The notes below the pieces were generated by a model, which ran no database searches, was not told the DNA's origin, and saw nothing but the letters and a program-made list of their open reading frames with translations. From positions 13,703,080 to 13,767,079 of the forward strand of contig CM066033.1 of NCBI GenBank assembly GCA_033557465.1: 64,000 nucleotides of DNA, given 5' to 3'. How positions within the stretch are numbered: position 1 is the first letter of the stretch; each line of letters opens with the position of its first letter. Positions 52,497-64,000 of this stretch are shown piece after piece. Position numbers and translations under genes: made by a program. The DNA comes from Ichthyophis bannanicus (Eukaryota > Chordata > Amphibia > Gymnophiona > Ichthyophiidae).

Positions 52497-53440
52497 GTTG
52501 GCGTGGGTGAGACGGGTGTTGCTTCGCTAATGAGAGTAGTAAGGACAGAGAGTATGGCAAGAAGGAGCTGAGGAAAAATAACAACGGACTGTCAGTGCAG
52601 TACAGCAATAAGATTGGTACTTGAATCGATACAGTTAAAACACAGTATTCATTTAAAGCAGTTGTCTAGTCTGAGATGTTTGCTAGAAATCGTTCAGGCA
52701 TAAATTAAACAGCTGTGAAGTTGGTTTTATAACTTGGTACTTAAATCAAGGAATAATAGCGGTGAAATCCAGTTATATAAGTTGGTGCTTAAATCAATAC
52801 AGTTGGATCACAATGTTGAGTTAATGCTGGGATATTGAGAGGGATCATTGAGGCATATATAAATGAGATAACAGTGGTTGAGACGGTTTTATAAGATCAG
52901 CAGGTAAAATGTACCTTGGCTAATGAAGGGTGGGAATGCAGCATGTGGTATAAAGCTGAAGGGTTGTTTGAGCTCCAGATGGACTAGTGCTAGTGGCGTG
53001 TACACATAGGTCCCTGACCCCGCTTTTTTAAAGAGGTCAGTGGAGCCGTCGATAGGGCTAGAGTCGGTGGGTAGAAGAAGCTAGATTTTCCCGCTGCAGG
53101 GCTTTTCTCAGCTCAGGTAAGCAGCACGATTTGGAGGCAATGTGTTCTTCGGTGGCAGTAGCATTTGCTTGGATGGGAGTCCGGTGAGTCCGTGCAGGGT
53201 TGGGGGCTGAAAGTTGAGGCAATCAGATAGATATCAGTTTGTCTGTTCCATCTGCATTATGAAAAAAGCCACTGGATGCTTGATGATGTCAGAATAAATC
53301 ATGGTGAGTGAATAGTATTACCAAGAGAAGGTGGAGAGTATCAAGCCTAAGTGCCCCACCTAAGGGCCATGCCAAAAGGCCCTCTGGCGAGGCCCTCAGG
53401 CATGGGCCAGCCAAGTGCGGGCACGCCTGGTTGAGTAGCT

Positions 53441-54149
53441 AAATTTAAAAGCTAAAGCTCTGCACCGAGGAAGAGGTAATAAAGTAAAGTTCAGAAAGAC
53501 ATAACAAAAGCACTGCTGATCTATTTATCTTAATGCTGTCTCTGAAAAACTTCACAACGCTCTCAGGAAACGCCGGTCAAACAATCTGCACTGCTAAGAC
53601 CCACTCTAAACAAACTTTGCTGCTAAAGCAGCTACAAAAGATTTGCTGCAAGTGGCGACACAACTTCTTACTTGCTTTACAACTGCATCTTGTCCCGCTC
53701 AGACAGACAGCAGACACACCAGTTCAGACAGCAGTTCAATACAGAATTTCACATCCATTCATCTATATGGGACACGTTGAAGATCAGAGCAGAAAATCAT
53801 CTACGTCCTGGCGTTATTCCATGTTGCCGCTAGTAAAGTGTGGGTGTCCGCGGAAAGAACTCAGGATGTACATGGGCCTTTCCTGAATGCGCTTTATACA
53901 TCTCGCAGCTTACCACGCCCCCATTCCGACCCCTCCTGCATACATTCAGAAAGACCCTTTTTAACGTCATCTACGTGCAAGGCCACGTGGTTTCAGAAAG
54001 CAGTTCTAGACCTTTTCATGAGAAAAACATCGATCCCACACATCCAAAGGGCTTATTTGTGTTCTAGAATGACCTCTTAAGTGAATTATTTTAAATCTAA
54101 TTGGTTATAAAAGGGAATTTGTTTTTTCTGCCTCTCCATACCTTTTGTA
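53441..54149. other. Intron DNA, no gene recognised
   Basis: Several short overlapping plus-strand open stretches (53533-54080) carry no known motif and have no splice-site support. Confidence 0.4.
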
Positions 54150-54285
54150 TTCTTTAACACCATTCCATGTTATCAACGTCCCTGTTTAATGTACATTACC
54201 AAATTTAAGTTATAACGTAAACAGCTTTGACTGAAATGGTAACGCGATAAAAAAAAACCTGTTAAATAAATAAATGCATTATTTT
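54150..54285 (+). mobile_element. Headless SINE, same family as 9977-12226
   Basis: The body TTATCAACGTCCCTGTTTAA and tail CAGCTTTGACTGAAATGGTA...TTAAATAAATAAATG match the SINE at 40772-40920. The tRNA head is absent. Confidence 0.72.
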
Positions 54286-55064
54286 TTTCAAATTGTAAAA
54301 CCATTTTGAATGACATGTTACAAAAATGCTATAAACATTTGTATAAATAAATGTAATACTAGTAGCGGAAGCAGGCCTTGATCTAGCTGCTGACATCCAG
54401 GGCTCTTCCTGCAGCATTCATATCTCACCAAGTCCTGCAGCAAACTCTTTCAGTCTTCCCTTCTCACAAGATAGATCTCCGACTTCCATCTTTCTGCTGA
54501 CCCTCAAGAGCCCAAACTAAGCACAAAATTAACCACAACAGTGAGGGTCCCCCTAGGGGTCCAAGGGCACCACCACTGGCTCGGGGGCATATGAATGAAG
54601 GGCACTGATCTAGGAAGTGAAGTAAATGAAATGATTGGTCTGTCTGGTAATCAATATGTTTCAAACCTAGCAATTCTCTAGTACTAATAGTCTGGGGCTT
54701 AAGACATCTCCAATCTTGTCTCATCGAATCATAATGCGTTAGATTTCCCCTTACTCATACCAGGCAAAATCGAATTTCTGATCTATGGTAGTTGAATGAA
54801 ATGTATCAAAACTTGTTCCTGATGGCAGAATTGTTATTGTGTTTAGGCTTGAGGAATAGAGTTGCCCACCTCAGTATTAAAATGATCCTGGTACTGCTAG
54901 AATGGATTTCTGATGATGATCAGGACAGCAGCACCTTTCTTTTCTTCGCTTTGCACTGGTGGCAGTGTCTATGAAAATGGCACAACTCTGAGTTCACTTG
55001 CATCAATAGGACAGGCTCTGGGGTAACTTTTCTAAACATATTGAACTATCTTTTCTCACCACAG

Positions 55065-55193
55065 GCTTCCACACTGTCAAACCTGACCTTTTAATCCAAT
55101 TTGAGCAAGAAGGATTCACGACCAAGCCCCAGGGATCTGAGGAAAGAGGAAACCAGCCGAACACTGGCAGAAATGAGGAGCTATATGAAGCAG
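55065..55193 (+). CDS. Right KRAB gene exon 5 (acidic linker cassette)
   Basis: The exon of 129 bp lies between CTCACCACAG and GTAGTA (a weaker donor) and is phase 1 at both ends, so it can follow exon 4 without a frame change. It encodes FHTVKPDLLIQFEQEGF, TTKPQGSEERGNQPN and a short acidic end. The pattern VxPDxxxxxxxE is the same as in exon 3 (VNPDVIVKIKKEDE), so it is a diverged copy of that cassette. It could instead belong to another KRAB gene, but no KRAB-A exon lies between. The zinc-finger exon is expected to the right of the window or in the assembly gap. Confidence 0.78.
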
Positions 55194-57355
55194 GTAGTAA
55201 AGTTGGATTAAAGCTAGTGATGAATTGATGCAAACCATTTATTACAGGAAAGACGCCTCGTCTGGGCCAGGCAAACTGAGTGAAGTGTTATAGTCACTGC
55301 CCTGGCTTCTAAGCTTTGTTGTTTGAATAATGTGCTTGTTATGTTTCCTTACTATCTATTGTCTAACTTAATTTTCAGATCTTTCTTTTTATGTCTTTCC
55401 CTCCTTATTTCTCATCATTTTGCCATGTTTCTCTGTCCCATCCCTTCATTTTCTTTCAACACATACTGTCTCTCATCCTTTATCGGTTTTTATATTCTTC
55501 CTTCTATCTCTTACTATTTCTGACCTCTCGGTGCTGTTTCAAGATGCTGAAGCTTCCTCCCACCCAACAGTTTGTGGGTTTTGTTTTCTGTGAAACAGAC
55601 AGAGCTGGTAGTTGAGAGGCAACAGGGTGGTCGTACTGGAAGAGGCTGGAGGAAAGATGGAGAGACGCCCCCTATTGGGATTCGCAGGAAGAACGAGGAA
55701 GGGTGACATTAGCAGGATGGATGGAGGCCGGAGGAACAGCAGGCTGACCCTCCTCCCGCCTCCACTGGAAGTAAGAAAAGGGAGGGAGGCAGCTAGACTT
55801 TTCAATGGAAGCAGCAGGAGGGAGGAAGGCCCCCATTTATAGCAGCAGCAGCAGGGATGGACCATCCATGAGGGCGGCCACCTAGGATGGCAAGACCTCT
55901 GTGGGCCGGCAGGTCATGTGTTTTGGTACACATGGCATTGCGCTCCCTCCCCTCCTGTGCTGAGCCGTATCGCAGCTCCTCTGCCGCTGATTGAGACGGC
56001 TGGAGTGTCTCGGCAGTAGTGGTAGGCTGTGTGCTTCTGTGCACATGGCCTGATGAGCTTCTGACCCCCACTAAGTTGTTCTAGAAGGGAGTCAGAGGCA
56101 ACAGGCCATGTGTGACTGCACACATAGCCTGCATGCTGCTGCCACCGAGCAGTCTCCTGGCTGTCAGAATCAGCAGCAGCGGAGAGAGGGGGGGGGGGCG
56201 GAGGGCAGTGGGCACGGCTGAAACACGGGGGAGGGGGCAGCACGGCCAGGTGTAATGTGGGCACGGCCGGTGCTTCTGCCTAAGACAGCAGAAACCTCAG
56301 GCCGGCTCTGAGCAGCAATTTTAAGGGAAGTGGGACTCTTGGGCATATTCTGAAGCAGTTTTCATTAGCAAGGAATTGTGGGATCCTGTTCCAATTTATC
56401 CTGCTAAGACCACTCCAGAAAAGTGGGTTAAGTCCCTCTGCCAACAGATGTTGGAGACACGAAAATGCCAGAACTTCAACGAACAGGCTCTGGCCTATAG
56501 AGAGGCTCCCCTAGGTGTCACCCTCAGTATTTCTCTGTCTCCAGCCAGATGATGGATGTCTGTTTCTTTATTCTGGCCAGCCAGCCATTCTAAGGGGCTA
56601 AGGATCTCTGCCAGTGGAACTCGGAGCGTAATAGGGTGGAGGTCTTCGGGGCGCACATGAGGTGTGGCCCTGTAGTTTCCCACTGACTGCTCAGTCTAGG
56701 ACAATCCGGGAGCTCCGGGTCAGGAGAACCTGTTCAGCTTATCCTGAAAGGGGGAAGAAGACTTTGTATCAACGGTTCAGCACAGGGCAATAAGGAGATC
56801 CTGTAACAGAGGGCAGCATCCCTTATTTTTTATTTTCTAGTTATAAGTTTATATTTCCCGTAACTGGAAAGAGCCTGTCACCGGAATTACAGCCTCACTT
56901 GCCTTTCCCTGCTTCCCTCTTCCGCGACTGACGGCTGAGCTGAACGAGAGTCGCAGGAATTGTTTTCCAGCACTCCTCCCCCTCTTTCTGTCTGATGCTG
57001 CTGCCGGCTGTCAGTAACTCACAGCTGTGCTGCTTGCAGGATTCCCTTTGCTGTATTCGAGGTGCAGGGAAGGATCCAGAGGTCCCGGAGGCAGAGGTGA
57101 GTGCTTGCTCCGATCGCTGATGTTTTGATGACTGCTAACGCATGGAAAACATGTTTTGGCAGTCAGCGGTGCTGAGAAGCTTCGCGGGTCCGTTTTTCCC
57201 ACGGTTTTTAATCACAGTACTAGTTTTTTCTCTCTCAGACAGCTTTAGTGGGATAAACGATTTAGCTTTTCAGTTAGTTTTGGTTAAATTTTGTTGTAAT
57301 TTTGCAGGAGGTTCTTTAATTTTCACTGTTTCGAGCTCTTAAAGGGCTCGGATTC
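55194..57355. other. No gene recognised
   Basis: The stretch contains a (AGC)n-rich piece (55835-55855), GC-rich DNA with hAT-like GGCCGGC motifs (55895 and 56302) and a G run (56189-56197). No exon or dated element could be supported. Confidence 0.4.
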
Positions 57356-59728
57356 CGTAGCGCTAATGACTATGCGTCTTCAGTGCCTCGTGTGTGGTTC
57401 CCGTCGGGGCTCGCTCTCGGATGCGGGGGGGTGGGGGGGGGTGCGGGGTGCCGTGGCTGCGCATCTGAAGTGCTAACTATGGAACAAGAAAGGCAGGATA
57501 AGTCTAAAGAAGGGACTCCTTTGGTGGCGCATGGTCCTACAGCTTCTGCGGAAGTGGGAGTCTATACTAGCGTCTCCATCCGCTCCATCTTATTACAAAC
57601 CTAGGCTTTTCCGGCCGGTTACTTTCCACTACTCCAATGGTGGCTGGAGCAGTTCTCGATCCGGGGATGGTTCCTGAAACTTGTGCCTGCTTGCTTAATT
57701 CCAAGGGGCCTACTGTATTGCGAGCAACAGGAGGTGCGCGTTGCCCGGAATGACTCTCGCCTACATGGGCGCCGCCAGGAGGCCACAATAAAGGCGGCCT
57801 ATAGTCCGAGAAAAGGTTGGAAGTGCGTGCCGGGATAGACCAGGTCAAGCGGAGCTCAAGTCAGTGGACGGAGTCAGCCTCTTATTTCTATTTAGTCATA
57901 TTTATCTTCTCTTATATACCGCTCGTACTTCAGCCAATCAGCCGCGGTTCACATAGAACAAAAAATCTCACTACAGTCAACATGCATGGGTTTACAGATA
58001 ACAACGGGGAAAGGAACTTGGGAATTAACAAGGGAAACTATTTACAATCCTATTACAAGGATGACACCTTCGGGTTGTTTACCGACTGGCCAGAAAGAAA
58101 GTGAGCCGGAGAGACTTCGATATGGAGGGGGGCGAAGCCCGAGAATGGAGGAATAGAGGAAGGTGAGATTCAAGAAACCTGGAAAGATCAGGTGGGTGGA
58201 TTTATACGGAGGTCCTGTTCGGAGGACAGAGCCAGCCTTGACGACCCTGACATGCCTGACCTACAGGAGCATTACGCGCCTAGTAGCGGGTCTTCAACGG
58301 CGATCCTCAACCCCTTCCTCCTGTGCGGTGCTAACTAAGCCAGAGGATGCAGGAGAGTTTGGAGGAGCGATCCTCTCATTCCATAGCTAGACGCGAAGTC
58401 ACAGGTCTGTTTTTTTTTTTTTTTTATTTATGTGCTTTGTTTGCTTTCCTTCCAGTTCCACCGTATATGGTTATAGCAGATGATTAGGATTGAATGCAGC
58501 ATGTTGCTGGCAGGGTAGGATGATGCGAGAGGTATGAGGAGTCTCATAGAAGGATTCCGCCCCTCTCTATCCCTTGGGCTGCGATTAGCCCGAACGTGAG
58601 GTGTTTTCGTTTTTCTCCCGCCCCTTATAGATGCAGGTACAAACGCATTTCAAGTGACTCACGAAGGAGAAGACTACCATTCCGGTTTGAAGGCAGTGCG
58701 GCTTTGCACAAGACGCACAGTCAGATCGGAAGGTGGACACCTATTTTGCGAAGCAAGTCTTTTGAGGTTAATGCCTCTGCCCTCTACAAGCGTCTATTTG
58801 TGCCGGGCAATTGGGTTTGGCCGATGAGCGGCTTAGGAAGGACGCACAGAGATTGGAAGGTGGACGACCTTCCTATTGAAGAGACAAGCTTTTTTGAGGC
58901 GTTAAATGCTATGGACACCCTACTACAAGACCGTCTATTTGTGGGGCCACTGGCGTTAATATATAGCCCGAGAGCATAGTCTTTGCTGGTGTCGCAGCTG
59001 CTATTAGCACAACAAACTCAGAGAGAAGATTAGAGGCATGCCCAGCAGTCTTGGTAGACAAGTCTTAGAAGTTAGGGTCGAGACTTATATTAGCCAGTAC
59101 GTCCACTATGGTACGTCTTATTAGAGGTGAATGTGGCGAACAATAGCATGGATTCCCTTAGTGGTAGCAGCCACGCCCCTATCTATGGCTAAGAATATTG
59201 TGCCATGCAAAGCGGCTGCCCGACAGAATTCCGCAAGGTCGCCCGTCTTTGTATTATGCAAACTGCCTTTTAAGGAGGATAGCTTCTTGTTTAGGAGATG
59301 GATCTTGACAAGCCCCCTGATCCAGAGATTATGGAGTGCGAATCAAAAGAGAGGGTCGCTTGCGAGAGAAGATAAGCCGCACAGCCAGAGCAGGACTCTA
59401 GTTAACTTTTGCGCGCAAGTCAACCTCAGGCTTTCAGGCATTTCTTCGTTATCTCCCATTTGGGAGGCTTTCACAAAGCAGGAAGGTTTACCTCATGGAG
59501 TTCCAAAGTTTTCAGAGGATTGCTAATCCCCTTCGTCGGGATTTAGGAAACCAAGAAGCTAACACTAACAGCCGGCGCTTTTTTAAAAAAAAGGTCGTTG
59601 CGACAAGTTCCAGGGAGGTAAGGTCCATAACCCATTACTTAAGAAGGGACCTAGCGATAATCAACTGCTTGAACCGAAGTACTAAGCTATTGTATGGACC
59701 CTGGTCGTCTTTTGCGGAAACTGCTAGA
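57356..59728 (+). pseudogene. Possible DIRS-like gag region, strongly decayed
   Basis: Scattered plus-strand readings (for example MRLQCLVCGSRRGSLSD near 57368, a cysteine-containing start, DLPIEETSFFEALNAMDTLL near 58870 and VFVLCKLPFKEDSFLFRRW near 59248, which recalls the KLPFK of the DIRS 1 gag at 37760) suggest a retroelement gag, but no long frame survives. It runs into the assembly gap. Confidence 0.3.
57885..58120 (-). mobile_element. LINE/SINE 3' end fragment
   Basis: The plus strand reads TTATATACCGCTCGTACTTC and CAGCCGCGGTTCACATAGAA, the reversed common terminus of the L2-like elements. It interrupts the possible gag region. Confidence 0.6.
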
Positions 59729-60228
59729 NNNNNNNNNNNNNNNNNNNNNNNNNNNNNNNNNNNNNNNNNNNNNNNNNNNNNNNNNNNNNNNNNNNNNNNN
59801 NNNNNNNNNNNNNNNNNNNNNNNNNNNNNNNNNNNNNNNNNNNNNNNNNNNNNNNNNNNNNNNNNNNNNNNNNNNNNNNNNNNNNNNNNNNNNNNNNNNN
59901 NNNNNNNNNNNNNNNNNNNNNNNNNNNNNNNNNNNNNNNNNNNNNNNNNNNNNNNNNNNNNNNNNNNNNNNNNNNNNNNNNNNNNNNNNNNNNNNNNNNN
60001 NNNNNNNNNNNNNNNNNNNNNNNNNNNNNNNNNNNNNNNNNNNNNNNNNNNNNNNNNNNNNNNNNNNNNNNNNNNNNNNNNNNNNNNNNNNNNNNNNNNN
60101 NNNNNNNNNNNNNNNNNNNNNNNNNNNNNNNNNNNNNNNNNNNNNNNNNNNNNNNNNNNNNNNNNNNNNNNNNNNNNNNNNNNNNNNNNNNNNNNNNNNN
60201 NNNNNNNNNNNNNNNNNNNNNNNNNNNN
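59729..60228. other. Assembly gap of 500 N
   Basis: Exactly 500 undetermined bases, a usual placeholder size, so the true length is unknown. Long open frames across it are meaningless. Confidence 0.99.
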
Positions 60229-61460
60229 TCTCTGTAGAGGAAGAGAAGAAAGCCCATGTGGATGGCTGGGAGATTGCAAGGGCCGTACCCATACTGGTAG
60301 GTATTCCAAGTGCCCTCAAGGTCCATTGTCCTGATTCAGCCCGATGAATGGAATGGCAGAGATAGGATCACCAGTGGCTACCTTGGAAGAGTCATGAAGA
60401 CTGACACAATGAAGGGACGTTCACGACCCTTCCAGAAGGTATGTGAGAGGAGATCCATTGTCCAGGGATCAAGATTGTAATGCTGGACATCCTGGATTAC
60501 ATACTGGCCAGGCTTTAAAACAGAAAGAAGTGTATGCTGGCAGTAGAAGGCTCAAGTATTAACACTGAGTCCAGACCCTATCTATAATAGCGAATGGCAG
60601 CAAGGGAATATAGCATTCTCATGATAGTGCCTTAATGAACGACTCGTCTTGTGCCAATGTATGATAGTGCACCCTATGCTGATTGATGAAGGGGGAGATA
60701 CAGCAGATGAAAGTACAGTTTACCGGACTGTTCTCTATCTACATGCTATGGCTAGCTTTCTGTGAGCAAACACATCAGCCATCACAGAGAAACCTAACCT
60801 GTGGTCTTTATTTCCACTGCAAACAGCTCTAAATGCCGGATTTGGTTTCACACAGTAGCAGCCAGCCAGCTAAAGTCTGCCAGCTGGTCAATTGATAGTA
60901 ATTAAAGCGGCGCCTGATTGTGTGTTGTTAGCAATGGAAAATCACTGCTGGATCGAAGTGAAAAATAAGCCGAATGTAACCTAAACCCAGCAAAGTCTTT
61001 CTTTTCTTTGTGCCTTTGTATTTGGTAATTGTTTGCTAAGAACACATTAGCTAATTGCCGGACAATCTAAGAGTTTGTTTTCTGATTTTGCTTTGTGACT
61101 TTTTTAATCCATTTAAACACTGCAAAGCAATTAACCTCATTGATATGGCGATCAAGCATACATGTGCTGGGTGACTTAAACCCCATCAATAAAAGAAGTA
61201 TGTTATTGTCCTTACCACGTGGTTTCAACCACTTAATTAGTGTCATCAGCTGTGTTTGGGAGTTGGAATGAACTCCAATACCCACAATACCTTGCAAGAA
61301 TCCTATGAATATATGCGCTTCGAGATTGTGTAGCGTCTCACCCGTAGGCAGCCGTCTGACAATATGAATCACCTGTTACCCTCGCTGCTCAGTCATCTAC
61401 TGGAAAATCTGTTAAATATTCCTGCCTGGTCTCCAGACTATAACATGAAATGTAGGAGGA
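60229..61460. other. No gene recognised
   Basis: No ORF, splice pair or repeat end could be supported in this stretch. Confidence 0.5.
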
Positions 61461-63200
61461 ATAATTTATTTATTTATTTAGACAGATTTGTATACCACCT
61501 TATCCTACAATCAAAGTAGTTACATCACAATTGGAGGGTTACATTTAACATGTGGGTACTTTACAACATTTAACATGAGGGTATTAACAACATTTAGACA
61601 GCACAATTGGAGGGTTACATTTAGCATGAGGGTACTTAACAACATTATACAAGAATTCGTAAGTCTAGTTGGGATTGGGTATTGAGTTGACAGGGGTAGT
61701 TGCAATATCGTTTAGGGTGGGGGACTGTTATCTGCCTGCGCATAGGTTTCTGTAAAGAGCAGGGTTTTAAGGGCCTTGCGGAAGTCTGTGATGTCTTAAT
61801 GCCCTCAGGCTCATTGAGAGGGAGTTCCATAGTGTGGACGCCAGTAGTGATGGAGCTCTTCTTGAAGTATTGTTGTTTAGTCTTGTGGTATCCTGCAGGT
61901 ATGCGAATCATGTTGTCATTATTGGTCCTGCTTGGTCTATTACTGATATCCCTTGTTATGATATCTTGGAGTGCATCTGATGAGAGATGGTGAATGATTT
62001 TAAAGATGATCAGGATTGTTTTAAATTTCGCTCTGGCCACCATTGAGAGCTAGTGTAGTTGCTGTAAGATGGGGGTGATGTGCTCAGTTCTTGGAGTGTC
62101 TGTAATGATGCGTGCTGCAGTGTTTTGCACCATTTAGAGTGGGAGTAAGGTCTGCTGAGGGAGGCCTTGATATAACGAGTTTCTGTAATCAAGCAGAGGT
62201 GTGATGAGTGCCTAGCACACTGTGCGGAAGTGGTCCTGGTGGAGTAAGGGCTTGCTCTTTCTTATGGTCCTCAAACGTTGATAGGCCTTGTTTGTGGTTT
62301 TGGTGATGTGAGATTTCAGGTTCAGAGCTCTGTCCATTGTGATGCCCAGGTGCTTAACTTCATCTTTGACTACTATGAGTTTGTTTAGAATGCTGATAGT
62401 CTGTGGTGGAATGAAGGTGGGGTTCCTGGTGACACAACATTGCCTCAGGTTTTATCGTAGTTGACCATCAGGTTATTGGGCTGTGAGCAGGCATTCATGT
62501 CTTCAAGGCATTTGATTATTAGGTGTGAAGTGCTAGTAGGTTTATGAAGCATACACCATGATGTTGTTAGCATAGATGTGATAGTGTGTCGTTTGATGTT
62601 GCATATGGGTTGGATGTAAATATTAAAGAGCATTGAAGACAAGGCTGAACCTTGTGGTATTCCCTGCGTGACGGGGAACAGCAATGATTTCTTTTGGGTG
62701 CATTTGACTTGCTGTGTTCGATCTTCCAAGTAGGAGGTGAACCATTTCAGGGTATTCTTGCGTAGTGCTATCTGTTACAGGCGCTGCAGTAATCTGGCGT
62801 GGGACACTGTGTCAAAGGCTGCCAAGATGTCCATGAACACCAGCAGGAATCTGTTCTTTCTGTTATCTATGTCTCTTAGGAGGTTGTCAAAGAGGGAAGT
62901 GAGTAGCGTTTCCACACCGTGCTGGGGTTTAAATCCATGCTGATGGATGTCCAATGGGGCATTCATGTCAATGTGGTCCTGAAGTTGCCTTTGCTCTGTC
63001 TTTCAATGATTTTCTCAAGGAATAGTAGGCTGGAGAGGGGACGGTATGATTTGGTTCAGATGGGCTTAAGTTGTTGCTTTTAAGTATCGGTCGTATCATG
63101 GCGTGCTTGAGGGATTGCGGCGATGTATCCATGTTGGAGTAAATCTTTGATTTTGTGAATGAATGTGATGGGAGAGCCGCCACGGTTAGACTAGAAATGT
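61461..63200 (-). pseudogene. L2 LINE fragment (copy F): reverse transcriptase and 3' end
   Basis: Minus-strand pieces in changing frames: QSLKHAMIRPILKSNN (63100), HGFKPQHGVETLLTSLFDNL (62900), LLVFMDILAAFDTVSH (62810), TQGIPQGSALSSMLFNIYIQ (62650) and the C-terminal part at 61645-62043. At the Asp-pair position the frame is broken. The tail (AAAT)n is at 61463-61479. A 60-70-bp unit with ATTGGAGGGTTACATTTA repeats at 61531 and 61605 in the 3' UTR. It is inactive. Confidence 0.82.
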
Positions 63201-64000
63201 GTCTGGCTATGTTCAGAGTTCTATCACATTCAGACCTAAAGATGACACGGCACCATCCTTATCATGTATTTTATTTAAAGGAATTTATATGCTGCTTATT
63301 CTATGTTAAGTGCATTATAAATAAAATGCTTATAAAATCAAACTGAACTCTGCACTAGCTGATCCTGAAGAGAGTCAGTGCAGTCAGTAAGTGGGGGGAG
63401 GGGAATGCTGAGAAGGGATAGGAATGAGAAAGTGAGGAAAAGAACTAGCAGCAACTGGAACACTTTACATGATACTAGACAGAGCTCGTTATTTGCTTTT
63501 TGAAATCAGTGCAGTTTACATATAACACGAGCAATCAAACATTTTACATAGAACTGGAGAGAACAAGAACAATGGCACAGCTACATGGAACAATTTTGTA
63601 TGTGGTTATGGGTTTGGGGGGGGGGGCGCTTGCTGAGTGATCACATAGGCAGCAGAACACCTCTTGGGGAATTCTGTGCAACACCGACACCGACACTAGC
63701 ATCAGCGAGAAGGGAGGAAGGTGTGGAGAGCACAAGCTTTAAGGGAGACTGAGCCTGCCTCACTGTTGCAGCTCAGCCACAGGTACATTTCCCTTTGCTT
63801 CCGCTGCTGTGCTATACTTCCAATACTAGTATTGCTGTCCTAAGAAGGTCAACAGAAGCACACCTGTCCCTTGAAAGAAGCAAAAAACACTTTTGTTTAC
63901 CTTCTGTCTACATCAGAAATGTAGCATAGCCATGGGACCAAAGGGAAATGCTCCTGCGGCTGAGTTTTACAATGCTGCTGCATGATCAGGCAGAGGAGGT
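63201..64000. other. No gene recognised
   Basis: There are LINE-tail-like words (CAGTGCAGTTTACATATAAC at about 63511) and a G run (63616-63626), but no feature that can be delimited. Confidence 0.4.

Larger units (their letters stand above)
50690..53440 (-). mobile_element. L2-like LINE (copy E) with its 5' end
   Basis: Minus-strand order: 5' UTR block at 53370-53440 (shared with 39510-39580), a long AT-rich 5' region, leader and endonuclease start (52496-52173), [insertion 51540-52090], the rest of the endonuclease (51498-51076), and decayed linker sequence to about 50690, where it meets the mariner hairpin. The reverse transcriptase is absent. Confidence 0.75.

Noticed and set aside
59495..60347. 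Open frames of 200-279 codons on both strands
   Set aside because: They cross the 500-N gap, where no stop can be read.
1..64000. CRISPR arrays, operons, ribosome binding sites and other bacterial features
   Set aside because: Spliceosomal exons, LINEs, SINEs and ERVs show that this is vertebrate nuclear DNA. No regularly spaced short repeats with unique spacers were seen.

Overview
This is vertebrate nuclear DNA built almost entirely from transposable elements around a few exons of KRAB-domain (probably KRAB zinc-finger) genes. The mix of abundant L2-like LINEs and partner SINEs with shared (AAAT)n tails, two DIRS-type tyrosine-recombinase retrotransposons, a class I (gammaretrovirus-like) endogenous retrovirus (ERV) and piggyBac, hAT and mariner remnants, together with the style of the KRAB exons, suggests an amphibian, most likely a caecilian. 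This is inference; no sequence here names the species.

Layout. 1-4314 and 30849-33593 are the two arms of an inverted duplication. Each arm carries the 5' end of a KRAB gene: a 16-codon first coding exon and a 127-bp KRAB-A exon. The genes point away from each other (left gene on the minus strand, right gene on the plus strand). The left arm has also gained a LINE in its intron. The 26.5 kb between the arms is nested transposons: a first ERV (LTR 4315-5205) broken by a nearly intact L2 LINE (5541-9420); a SINE (9513-12226) split by an RTE/L1-like 3' fragment and by a piggyBac-like element; a hAT MITE; a plus-strand L2 (15796-17186, continuing at 28144); and, inside that L2, a 10.7-kb minus-strand ERV (17187-27858) whose two LTRs differ by one base and which is flanked by a perfect 285-bp direct repeat. 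A minisatellite element (28.7-30.4 kb) and a foldback MITE complete the spacer.

The right KRAB gene continues with phase-1 exons at 34164-34277, 34435-34548 and, after a 20.5-kb intron, 55065-55193. That intron holds a plus-strand DIRS element (about 35730-43790, broken by L2 pieces), a minus-strand DIRS element (about 44104-47040), a second RTE/L1-like 3' end, a mariner copy turned into a long hairpin (49744-50676) and another L2 with its 5' end (50690-53440). No C2H2 zinc-finger exon is in the window; it would lie beyond one or both edges. From 57 kb on there is a poorly resolved, possibly DIRS-like region, a 500-N assembly gap (59729-60228) and one more L2 fragment (61461-63200).

How it fits together: KRAB zinc-finger proteins are known repressors of retroelements, and here divergent KRAB gene 5' ends sit beside, and are invaded by, the element classes such proteins usually target. 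No intact protein-coding gene lies completely inside the window. All coordinates of element ends not fixed by a target-site duplication, LTR terminus or splice site are approximate.
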